A stretch of 14,602 nt of DNA. It comes from Oxalobacteraceae bacterium. GTDB lineage: Bacteria; Pseudomonadota; Gammaproteobacteria; Burkholderiales; Burkholderiaceae_D. Each line of letters begins with the position of its first letter. The first letter of the stretch is position 1. Under the pieces are notes generated by a model. The model was not told the origin of the DNA, searched no databases, and worked only from the letters and a program-made list of their open reading frames with translations. Below, in pieces: positions 7,429 to 14,234 of this stretch. Location of the stretch: assembly GCA_947487325.1 (NCBI GenBank), contig CANKWG010000031.1, positions 1 through 14,602 on the forward strand, written 5' to 3'. The position numbers were made by a program, and so were the translations under genes.

Positions 7429-7821
7429 GCGGGTATTGCGTCTTCAATTCTAGTTTTTTATAAATGACAACACCCAGTGCATCCACGGAAGTATTGCTGC
7501 GCGCCGGTTCTTGCCAGGTACTTTTCTTCATCTCAACAGCAAGTTAAGATTGGGCGGTTACAGAACCCGCAAATGAGCCAGAACGATAAGCCAGCATGAG
7601 TTCGTCTCGAATGCTGCACCGCGACAAATAAGTGATGTTTTACCAGCGTTCATCAATTCAAAATGCGGGCTTTAAAAAACGCGGCTTGTCTGAGCGGCAA
7701 GGCTCGGTCAGACTGTTACTGGCGGTGCCATAAGCAAAACAAAGGTAAATAGCGGCAGTGCGTGACCCATTGCGTGCCGGAGACCCCTCAAATAAACCGC
7801 CTTATTCGTCGGAGACTACAC
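7429..7821. other. Non-coding stretch before the transporter operon
   Basis: These 393 bases separate the MmgE/PrpD stop from the binding-protein start. No frame here looks like a protein: the in-frame ATG at 7762 adds a 20-residue polar extension with no ribosome site before a clear signal peptide. A run of six T lies at about 7454-7459 but has no strong hairpin in front of it. The only structured element I see is the inverted repeat at 7688-7713. A promoter for the transporter is expected here, but I could not pick a convincing -35/-10 pair. Confidence 0.6.
7688..7713. promoter_or_regulatory. Inverted repeat upstream of the transporter operon
   Basis: GTCTGA (7688-7693) and TCAGAC (7708-7713) are perfect inverted arms 14 bases apart. 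An inner GAGC/GCTC pair (7692-7695, 7701-7704) allows an alternative fold with a small bulge. It lies 108 bases before the binding-protein start and has no T-run after it, so an operator or leader structure is more likely than a terminator. The function is a guess. Confidence 0.35.
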
Positions 7822-9117
7822 ATGAAGACGCATCAACTTCCCCGCCTTTTGTTGGGCGTAATTGCCTCACTGGTCATATCGACCGCGTCTGCGCAGAACA
7901 AGCCTACTGAACTCAAGGTCGGCATCACGACCTTCCTGTCCGGGCCTGCGTCCGTCTTTGGCGTTCCCGGTAAAGCAGCCGCTGAACTCTATATTGAGCA
8001 GATCAACGCAGCGGGTGGGATAGATGGTGTGAAGATCGTGCCGACGTTTATTGACGAAGGCATTGGTCCGGACAAGCTGCTCTCAGAGTATCGGCGTGTT
8101 GTGCAAGAGGGCGGCACACGGGTGATGCTGTCGGCCATTTCTAGCGGCAACTGCAATACGCTCGCGCCTGTGGCTGAAGATCTGAAGGTACTTAATATCA
8201 TGTGGGATTGCGGTACCGAAAAGGTGCTGGAGGACCGTCGCTATCGCTACGTAACACGGACACAAGCCAACGCGACGACTGAAATGGTTGCGTCGGTGCT
8301 TTATCTGCTGCGTGTGAAACCAGACATTAAATCCATTGCCGTGGTCAATCAAGACTACGCGTGGGGTCGTGATTCCTGGGAGCTGTTCCGTAACACACTG
8401 CTCGCACTCAAGCCCGATGTAAAAATTGTGGCCGAGCTGTTCCCGAAATTTGGTGCAACGGATTATTCAACCGAGATCAGCCGGCTTCAGGCGCTGCGTC
8501 CGGAAGTCATTCTCTCAACTGCCTGGGGTGGCGATCTCGACACGCTGATTCGGCAATCTGCTCAGCGGGGCTTGTTCAAGAGCTCGCAATTCATTTTGCC
8601 GTTGGCAGAAAGCTCGCTTGAGCGCGTGGGCAATTCGCTGCCTGATGGCGTGATTGTTGGTGCACGTGGCGATCACTATTTCCTGCATCCGCAGCACCCG
8701 GGTAATCCCAAGCTGAAGGGCTTCATCAAAAAGTATCGTGAGAAAACCGGTTCGTATCCTATTTACGCCGTGTATCACATGGTGCAGGCATTGGATGCGC
8801 TGGTAGCTGGCTATCAAAAAGCAATCAAGGCGAACAAGGGCAAGTGGCCCACGACCGAGCAGGTCACCGATGGCATGCGTGGGCTGGAATTCCGTGGTTT
8901 GACCAACACCGTGAAGATCCGTGAAGATGGTCAGGGTCTTGAGGATCAGCTGCTCGGCATTACGCGTAAAACAGCCGCTTATGATTTTCAGACATTGGAG
9001 AAAATCGTGATTTATCCAGCGGATCTGATCACGACACCGGTCGGCAAAAAATCGCCTGAGTGGGTCAAGACGCTCAAGCCGGAGCTGATTAATCACCCGG
9101 ACTTCAAGCAGTATTGA
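7822..9117 (+). CDS. ABC transporter substrate-binding protein, branched-chain amino-acid type
   Basis: A 431-aa periplasmic binding protein of the Liv/HAAT class (type I fold). Residues 1-24 are a Sec signal peptide (MKTHQLPRLLLGVIASLV, cut after TASA). The mature protein opens with the family pattern ELKVGITTFLSGPASVFGVP (30-49), then AAELYIEQINAAGGIDG (53-69). A later part reads SIAVVNQDYAWGRDSW and PKFGATDYSTEISRLQALRP. It captures a ligand in the periplasm and hands it to the permeases encoded downstream. The start at 7822 has a GGAGA site 6 nt upstream and gives a clean signal peptide, which beats the upstream ATG at 7762. Such proteins also bind aromatic acids, amides, urea and short acids, so the amino-acid label is only a class name. 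Context suggests a carboxylic substrate. Confidence 0.95.
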   Translation: MKTHQLPRLLLGVIASLVISTASAQNKPTELKVGITTFLSGPASVFGVPGKAAAELYIEQINAAGGIDGVKIVPTFIDEGIGPDKLLSEYRRVVQEGGTRVMLSAISSGNCNTLAPVAEDLKVLNIMWDCGTEKVLEDRRYRYVTRTQANATTEMVASVLYLLRVKPDIKSIAVVNQDYAWGRDSWELFRNTLLALKPDVKIVAELFPKFGATDYSTEISRLQALRPEVILSTAWGGDLDTLIRQSAQRGLFKSSQFILPLAESSLERVGNSLPDGVIVGARGDHYFLHPQHPGNPKLKGFIKKYREKTGSYPIYAVYHMVQALDALVAGYQKAIKANKGKWPTTEQVTDGMRGLEFRGLTNTVKIREDGQGLEDQLLGITRKTAAYDFQTLEKIVIYPADLITTPVGKKSPEWVKTLKPELINHPDFKQY

Positions 9118-9125
9118 TTCGATAC

Positions 9126-9144
9126 GCGCATCGGGCTGATGCGC
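9126..9144 (+). promoter_or_regulatory. Perfect intercistronic hairpin between binding-protein and permease genes
   Basis: GCGCATC (9126-9132), a 5-nt loop GGGCT and GATGCGC (9138-9144) give a perfect 7-bp GC-rich stem starting 8 nt after the binding-protein stop. There is no U-run, so it is not a standard terminator. Such stems often protect the upstream message from 3' exonucleases, giving more binding protein than membrane components. The ribosome site of the next gene lies just after it. Confidence 0.6.
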
Positions 9145-9165
9145 ACATAACAAAGAAAGCAATCA

Positions 9166-10071
9166 ATGCCGCAGGAGCTTTACATACTGGCGATTCTGGA
9201 CGGCCTGTCCTATGCGGCCGTGCTGTTTCTCGTCGCGCTGGGGATGACGCTGGTCTTCGGCGTGATGAACATCATCAATATGGCGCACGGCAGTTTCTAC
9301 GCGCTCGGCGGCTACATGGCCGCCAGTCTGGGCTTGCTCGCGACCTCCATGGGCGCATCACCAGCCTGGTCGCTGCTGATCTTGCCGATGGCAGCAATCA
9401 TCATCGGCACGGTGTTTGGTGCGTTGATGGAAACGACGCTGATGCAGCGTATCTACACCAAAGATCCGATTCTGCAGCTGCTGGTAACTTTTTCTGCTTT
9501 CATGATCTTTGAAGATCTGCAGCGACTGGTGTGGGGCACGCAGCCGTACTTTGTATCTGAGATTGTGAATTATCTGGGCACCGCAGAGGTGCTCGGCATT
9601 ACCTACACACGCTACCAACTCTTCTTGCTGCCTGGCGTGGCGCTGACGGTGTTCGTGGCCTTGCGCAGTTTTCTCAAGTACAGCAGCGTGGGACGTCAAA
9701 TCGTCGCCGTCTCGCATCATCGCGAAGTATCTACGGCGCTTGGCATTAATGTGAAGCGGGTTTCCCTGCTGACTTTTGTGGTGGGCTCTATCCTCGGCGC
9801 ACTGGCAGGTGCACTGGCGTCGCCTACGGTGTCTTGGGTGCCCGGCATCGGTGGCGAGATGATCGTGCTGTCGTTTGCAGTGGTTGCCACCGCTGGGCTA
9901 GGGCAGATTGAAGGTGCGCTGGTGGCCGCCGTGCTGATTGGTTTGGCGCGCTCATTTGCGGTGTACTTGCTACCTGAAAGCGAAGTGCTGATGCCTTTCC
10001 TGATCATGGTGCTGGTCCTGCTGTTCCGTCCTCAGGGTCTGTTCTCTGTCGCCACTGCGAGGCGGGTCTGA
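9166..10071 (+). CDS. livH: ABC transporter permease, LivH type
   Basis: A 301-aa, very hydrophobic inner-membrane permease of the LivH family. The N-terminus carries the family pattern ILDGLSYAAVLFLVALGMTL (9-28) and VFGVMNIINMAHGSFYALGG (29-48). Repeated hydrophobic helices run throughout, with a cytoplasmic loop near FLKYSSVGRQIVAVSHHREVST that should hold the ATPase-coupling helix, and a late GGEMIVLSFAVVATAGLGQIEGALV. It pairs with the LivM-type permease encoded next, forming the translocation path fed by the binding protein. The ribosome site is weak (AAAGAAAG). The end overlaps the next start by 1 nt (TGATG), so translation is coupled. The symbol names the family; the substrate need not be an amino acid. 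Confidence 0.94.
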   Translation: MPQELYILAILDGLSYAAVLFLVALGMTLVFGVMNIINMAHGSFYALGGYMAASLGLLATSMGASPAWSLLILPMAAIIIGTVFGALMETTLMQRIYTKDPILQLLVTFSAFMIFEDLQRLVWGTQPYFVSEIVNYLGTAEVLGITYTRYQLFLLPGVALTVFVALRSFLKYSSVGRQIVAVSHHREVSTALGINVKRVSLLTFVVGSILGALAGALASPTVSWVPGIGGEMIVLSFAVVATAGLGQIEGALVAAVLIGLARSFAVYLLPESEVLMPFLIMVLVLLFRPQGLFSVATARRV

Positions 10072-11012
10072 TGTCGCGCGCAAAGATAGCCGTGGTTGTG
10101 CTCGCTCTGGCGGCCTTGCTGCTGCCCGTTGCGCTGCCATGGATCAAGACACCGCTGATCATGGCGACGGCGTTTGGTATTGCCGCGCTGGGAATTTCCA
10201 TCCTGATTATTTCAGGGCAGATCTCTTTCGGTCATGCGCTGTACGTCTGTGCGGGTGGGTATATTGCCGCGTTTGCTGTTCGTGAGTGGGCGTTTCTTGA
10301 TAGTGCGGTGTTGCTGTGTATTGGCGCGCTGACGGGTGCGGTGCTGGGCGTCATCATCGGCTCCTTCGTCGTGCGCTATCGCGGCATTTTCTTTGGCATG
10401 CTCAATCTTGCGCTGTCGATGGTGCTGTTTGCCGTGCTCGGAAAATTCTTTACTTACACCGGTGGTACGGACGGTCTGCGCTTGGAGCGCACACCCTTCT
10501 TTGGTGTAGCGATGGCGCGCGATCAGTTTGAAACAGTATTGCTGGTGACTTGCGTGGTGCTCGCACTGATACTCGGATGGCTGGTACAACGCTATTTGCG
10601 CTCGGTGGCGGGTCAGGCGTTGGCAGCGGTGAAAACGAATGAAACGCGTCTTGAGTACGTGGGTATCTCTGCCTATCAGGCGATGTGGATCGGCTACATC
10701 ATCTCGGCGACATTGAGCGGATTATCGGGTGCCATGTTCGCAATTGCACAGGGGCTTGTCACACCCGAGATGGGCTATTGGGTACGCTCTGGCGAGATTG
10801 TGTTTGTGACCATTCTCGGTGGCGTGGGTCATCCGGTGGGCGCATTTATTGGTGCAGGCATTTTTGAATTCGTAAAGCTGTTTGCTGCAGCCTACCTGAC
10901 GGGTGCTTGGCAGATGGTGCTGGGTATTGTTCTGATCGCGATGGTTTTTCTCGCGCCGCGCGGCATTTGCGCGATGCTTGAGACGAACAAATCAGAGGGA
11001 AGGGACCGCTGA
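10071..11012 (+). CDS. livM: ABC transporter permease, LivM type
   Basis: A 313-aa LivM-family inner-membrane permease. It begins with a helix (IAVVVLALAALLLPVALPWI), then the family block IMATAFGIAALGISILIISG with QISFGHALYVCAGGYIAA. Further helices follow, then GRY-like loops (VVRYRGIFFGMLNLALSMVL), the coupling region AVKTNETRLEYVGISAYQAM, and a C-terminal GGVGHPVGAFIGAGIFEFV. It forms the heterodimeric channel with the preceding permease. The ATG overlaps the upstream stop and its own stop overlaps the next ATG (TGATG at both ends), which indicates strict cotranslation. Length is normal for the family. The ligand specificity is set mostly by the binding protein. Confidence 0.94.
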   Translation: MSRAKIAVVVLALAALLLPVALPWIKTPLIMATAFGIAALGISILIISGQISFGHALYVCAGGYIAAFAVREWAFLDSAVLLCIGALTGAVLGVIIGSFVVRYRGIFFGMLNLALSMVLFAVLGKFFTYTGGTDGLRLERTPFFGVAMARDQFETVLLVTCVVLALILGWLVQRYLRSVAGQALAAVKTNETRLEYVGISAYQAMWIGYIISATLSGLSGAMFAIAQGLVTPEMGYWVRSGEIVFVTILGGVGHPVGAFIGAGIFEFVKLFAAAYLTGAWQMVLGIVLIAMVFLAPRGICAMLETNKSEGRDR

Positions 11013-11755
11013 TGAGCGCGCCACTCCTGCAAACTCGCGACTTGCAACTGGCCTTTGGTGCCGTGGTGGTTGCTGATCACATTAATTTCACGCTGGAAGA
11101 GGGCGAGCGCCTCGCCGTGATTGGTCAGAACGGCGCGGGCAAGACCACCTTCATCAATATTTGCACGGGCCTCATACGGCCACAGGCTGGACAGGTTTTT
11201 TTCGAAGGTCGTGAAGTCACGCAGTTGTCTCCCCGCCAGATCGCGCTACGCGGCATGGTGCGCTCATTCCAGCTGCCGCAATTGTTTGTCGAGCATACGG
11301 TGCGCGATTGCATACGTATTGCAGCGGCAGGGAAAAAAGGTGGGCTGGGTATCTGGACTTCGCTGGCCAATGCAGTGCCGGCTTCGGACGTCGATCATGT
11401 GCTTGAGATGGTTGGTTTGTCTGAACGTGCGGACGAGCTGTCCGGCGCACTACCCGAAGGCCAGCGCAAACTGCTCGATATTGCGATGGCGCTGGTAATG
11501 CGACCTCGTTTACTGATTCTGGATGAACCTACTTCAGGTGTTTCCAGCGACGAAAAACATGCGCTGATGGGCACCATCATGGCAGCGCTGGATGAGCAAA
11601 AAATTACGGCGATCTTTGTCGAGCACGATGTGGATATCGTCTCGCAATATGCGACCCGGGTCGCTGCCTGGATTGCCGGCCGTGTCGCAGCGGATGGCAC
11701 GCCCGAGCAAGTGTTGGCGGATCCGGAAATTCGCAAGAACGTGATCGGGGAATGA
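11012..11755 (+). CDS. livG: ABC transporter ATP-binding protein, LivG type
   Basis: A 247-aa cytoplasmic ATPase subunit. Seen: Walker A GQNGAGKTT (38-46), Q-loop glutamine Q87 in RSFQLPQLF, Walker B LLILDEP (167-173), D-loop region SGVSSDEK, and switch histidine H205 in VEHD. The signature motif is unusual: LPEGQRKLLDIAMAL (147-161) has Pro-Glu where LSGGQ-type motifs have Ser-Gly and LivG proteins commonly have a small/aromatic-Gly pair. The C-terminal tail AADGTPEQVLADPEIRKNVIGE is complete and typical for LivG. It should dimerise with the LivF-type ATPase encoded next and drive the two permeases. The start overlaps the livM-type stop by 1 nt. Confidence 0.94.
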   Translation: MSAPLLQTRDLQLAFGAVVVADHINFTLEEGERLAVIGQNGAGKTTFINICTGLIRPQAGQVFFEGREVTQLSPRQIALRGMVRSFQLPQLFVEHTVRDCIRIAAAGKKGGLGIWTSLANAVPASDVDHVLEMVGLSERADELSGALPEGQRKLLDIAMALVMRPRLLILDEPTSGVSSDEKHALMGTIMAALDEQKITAIFVEHDVDIVSQYATRVAAWIAGRVAADGTPEQVLADPEIRKNVIGE

Positions 11756-11756
11756 G

Positions 11757-12422
11757 ATGCTGAAGATCGATCATGTCAGCGCAAGCATCGCAGGCAACAC
11801 CGTATTGCGGGGTGTGTCGACCGAGTTCAATGCAGGCCAATTGCTTGCGGTTGTTGGGCGGAACGGCGCAGGCAAGACTACATTGCTGCGTGCGATCATG
11901 GGTTTGCTGCCACTGTCGGCGGGAACGATTGCGATGAATGGTGAGGATTTGTCGCGCGTACCGGCGCATCGTCGTACCAGCCTGGGTATTGGTTACGCAC
12001 CGGAAGACCGGGTGATGTACCCGACCTTCAGCGTCGAAGAAAATTTGCGTCTGCCTTGTGATGTGCTTGGGCTTGATGTCAGCGAAATTGATCAACGCCT
12101 TGCGCGTGTCCTTGAGGTAGTGCCGCAACTGCGCGAGATGTTGCCGCGTTCCGGTTCAGCGCTCTCGGGTGGTCAGGGCAAGATGGCGGCACTGGGTCGC
12201 GCGCTGATGGTGGGTACACGTCTGGTGCTGTTGGATGAGCCCTTTCAGGGATTGGCGCCGGTGCTGGCGAATCAGTACGCTGAATCACTGCGAAGGTTGC
12301 ATGAGATTTCACCGGACTTGTGTATCGTGGTGACGGAATCGAACCGCAGTTTGTTGCGTGATCTGCCGGATGCGACGTTGATACTGGAGCGTGGTGAGTT
12401 GGTTGAGGGTGACGGTGGTTAG
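11757..12422 (+). CDS. livF: ABC transporter ATP-binding protein, LivF type, short C-terminus
   Basis: A 221-aa ATPase of the LivF class, starting 1 nt after the livG-type stop. Walker A is GRNGAGKTT (34-42), the Q-loop region GIGYAPEDRVMYPTFSVEEN (78-97), the signature a textbook LSGGQ (136-140) and Walker B LVLLDEP (156-162). The switch region reads VVTESN (191-196), where LivF proteins usually have VEQN, so Ser195 replaces the common Gln. The protein ends at GELVEGDGG and lacks the usual tail of about 15-20 residues (the xGxxxELLxDPxVxxAYLG-like end), so it is shorter than the roughly 233-240 aa typical of the family. This is either a natural short form or an early stop. It closes the five-gene importer operon. 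Confidence 0.92.
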   Translation: MLKIDHVSASIAGNTVLRGVSTEFNAGQLLAVVGRNGAGKTTLLRAIMGLLPLSAGTIAMNGEDLSRVPAHRRTSLGIGYAPEDRVMYPTFSVEENLRLPCDVLGLDVSEIDQRLARVLEVVPQLREMLPRSGSALSGGQGKMAALGRALMVGTRLVLLDEPFQGLAPVLANQYAESLRRLHEISPDLCIVVTESNRSLLRDLPDATLILERGELVEGDGG

Positions 12423-12533
12423 CGTTTGGTTGATGTGATGGATACCTTTTTGCCCTTTGTGATCCTTAATCGGTTGAGTTTAGCAGGACGCTGTTAGGCA
12501 AAGAATTAAAGCTGTTTGTGAGTAACGAACGAC

Positions 12534-12640
12534 ACTGGATCCCCCCTTGCAGGGCGCGCACTGGCTTGTTAGCCAGTGCCGTTGCGCGGGCAGACCGCAT
12601 GCGGTCTGAAACCCCCGCTTCACCTTTCGCCGGGATGACG
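12534..12640. repeat. Composite REP-like palindromic element
   Basis: The ends resemble the GTCATCCCGGCGAAAG...GGGATCCAGT repeat frequent between genes in betaproteobacteria (from memory). Read on the minus strand, it starts GTCATCCCGGCGAAAGG and ends GGGGATCCAGT. The ATCCC (12539-12543) and GGGAT (12632-12636) arms pair. Inside are a perfect 8-bp hairpin, GCACTGGC/GCCAGTGC (12558-12565, 12572-12579, loop TTGTTA), and a perfect 18-base palindrome, CAGACCGCATGCGGTCTG (12591-12608), flanked by GCGGG (12586-12590) and CCCGC (12614-12618). It could act as a transcript-stabilising or terminating structure after the transporter operon. Confidence 0.65.
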
Positions 12641-12658
12641 ATTTAAGGGCTGTCACCC

Positions 12659-12690
12659 TTGACACTGGCCTTCACGCGATCTTAGTTATC
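12659..12690 (+). promoter_or_regulatory. Candidate promoter for the aldehyde dehydrogenase/SDR genes
   Basis: TTGACA at 12659-12664 is a perfect -35 hexamer just after the palindromic element. The -10 is unclear: TTAGTT (17-bp spacing) and TAGTTA (18-bp spacing) are both poor. It would give a leader of about 50 nt before the start at 12748. A weak -10 would fit a promoter that needs an activator. Confidence 0.35.
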
Positions 12691-12747
12691 CTCAACCCAC
12701 CGACGTCGCATTTTCATTGACTTACAAAGATTTTCAGGAGATTTTGC

Positions 12748-14181
12748 ATGTCCACCATTCTCATTGATGGCCAGTGGCGCTCTGCCGTTAACGGGCAAAC
12801 CATTGAAGTCATCAACCCCTGCGATAACAAATCCTTTACGACGATTTCTCGTGGCACATCAGCGGATATCGATCTGGCGGTGGCTGCAGCGCAGAGAGCA
12901 TTAGATGGTGCATGGGGACGTATGACGGCCACTGAGCGTGGCCGCATCTTGATGAAGTTTGGTGAGTTGATTATCAAACATGCAGAAGAGATAGCGCTGA
13001 TCGAAGCGCGCGACACCGGCAAGCCGATGACCGTAGCGCGGAATGACATCGTTGCCGTTGCACGCTATTTCGAGTTTTACGGCAGCGCTGCCGACAAAAT
13101 TCATGGTCAGCAGATTCCTTACCTGAACGGCTATAACGTGCAAGTTGTGCGGGTGCCGCACGGCGTGACGGCCCACATCATTCCCTGGAATTATCCCGCG
13201 CAGATGTTTGGCCGCACACTGGCGCCTGCACTCGCGATGGGTAATGCCGCAGTGCTCAAGCCTTCCGAAGACGCTTGTTTGTCGGGCATACGACTGGCAC
13301 AACTCGCGATGGAAGCCGGCTTGCCGCCGGGTGCGTTGAATGTCGTGACCGGTTATGGGTATGAGGCGGGCGCTGCACTGACTGCGCATCCGGGAATCAA
13401 TTTTGCGACCTTTACGGGTTCACCCGAAGTCGGTGTGATGGTCCAGGAATCGACTGCGAAAAACGCGGTGCCCTGTGTGCTGGAACTCGGCGGCAAATCG
13501 CCGCAAATCGTCTTCAATGATGTGGACATGGACAAGGCCGTGCCCATTATCGTTAAGGCGATCACGCAGAATGCGGGGCAGACCTGTTCGGCGGGCAGCC
13601 GTTTGCTGATACAGCAGGATATTTATGAAACGTTCGTTGGTCGTGTTGCCGAGGCTTTCAAAAAAGTGAAAGTCGGTACACCGGAGATGGATCTGGATTG
13701 TGGTCCCATCGTCAACGCCAAACAATTCGCACGCGTCAAAGGTTTCATTGATCAAGCGGTCGCTTCAGGTGTGCCGCTACTCGCACGTGGTGTGTTGGCT
13801 GATGGCGTATCGCCTGAAGGTTATTTTGTCGCGCCCGCTTTGTTCGGTGCCGTGCCGCGTGATCATCAACTCGCATGCAAGGAAGTCTTTGGTCCGGTGT
13901 TGGCGGCCATGCCATTTTCTGATGAAGAAGATGCGGTCCGACTTGCAAACGCTACCGAGTTCGGTTTGGTCTCAGGCGTCTGGACTGAGAACGGCAGCCG
14001 TCAGCAGCGCATGGCGCAGCGCTTGCACAGTGGGCAGGTGTTCATCAACTGCTACGGTGCAGGTGGTGGCGTCGAATTGCCCTTCGGCGGCATGAAGCGC
14101 AGCGGCCACGGTCGCGAGAAGGGTTTCCTCGCGCTTGAAGAATTCAGCACGACCAAGACGGTCGTGCTGCATCACGGTTAA
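12748..14181 (+). CDS. NAD(P)-dependent aldehyde dehydrogenase
   Basis: A 477-aa member of the aldehyde dehydrogenase superfamily, oxidising an aldehyde to the carboxylate in the cytoplasm. All key residues are present: Asn148 in IIPWNYPAQMF, Lys171 in VLKPSEDA, the cofactor-fold FTGSPEVG (222-229), general-base Glu246 in LELGGKSPQIVF, nucleophile Cys280 in QNAGQTCSAGSR, and Glu379/Phe381 in KEVFGPV. The C-terminus has the common PFGGMKRSGHGREKG and EEFSTTKTV. It has a good AGGAG site 7 nt before the start. Length and motifs match the betaine-aldehyde/aromatic and hydroxyalkanal dehydrogenase-like group, but the substrate cannot be told. The SDR gene follows 53 nt later, suggesting alcohol-to-aldehyde-to-acid oxidation by the pair. 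Confidence 0.96.
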   Translation: MSTILIDGQWRSAVNGQTIEVINPCDNKSFTTISRGTSADIDLAVAAAQRALDGAWGRMTATERGRILMKFGELIIKHAEEIALIEARDTGKPMTVARNDIVAVARYFEFYGSAADKIHGQQIPYLNGYNVQVVRVPHGVTAHIIPWNYPAQMFGRTLAPALAMGNAAVLKPSEDACLSGIRLAQLAMEAGLPPGALNVVTGYGYEAGAALTAHPGINFATFTGSPEVGVMVQESTAKNAVPCVLELGGKSPQIVFNDVDMDKAVPIIVKAITQNAGQTCSAGSRLLIQQDIYETFVGRVAEAFKKVKVGTPEMDLDCGPIVNAKQFARVKGFIDQAVASGVPLLARGVLADGVSPEGYFVAPALFGAVPRDHQLACKEVFGPVLAAMPFSDEEDAVRLANATEFGLVSGVWTENGSRQQRMAQRLHSGQVFINCYGAGGGVELPFGGMKRSGHGREKGFLALEEFSTTKTVVLHHG

Positions 14182-14234
14182 TTTATTCGTTTAACTACGT
14201 TTTTTGCATTAATTCAAAGGAATACGGAGACATC

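Larger units (their letters stand above)
12423..12747. other. Non-coding stretch with palindromic element and promoter-like box
   Basis: These 325 bases lie between the transporter operon and the aldehyde dehydrogenase gene. I see no plausible protein in any frame. The first about 110 bases show nothing recognisable. A composite palindromic element fills 12534-12640. A TTGACA box follows at 12659-12664, and a good AGGAG ribosome site sits at 12736-12740. Confidence 0.7.

Noticed and set aside
7434..7462. Rho-independent terminator after the MmgE/PrpD gene
   Set aside because: There is a T-run, but the only stem before it is a 4-bp ATTG/CAAT pair, too weak to support the call.
7762..7821. Upstream ATG start for the binding protein
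   Set aside because: It adds 20 polar residues (including LIRRRL) before a textbook signal peptide and has no ribosome site, whereas 7822 has GGAGA at good spacing.
8515..9162. 215-aa minus-strand open frame
   Set aside because: It lies antisense over the well-supported binding-protein gene, has no recognisable motif or ribosome site, and its composition is that of reversed codons.
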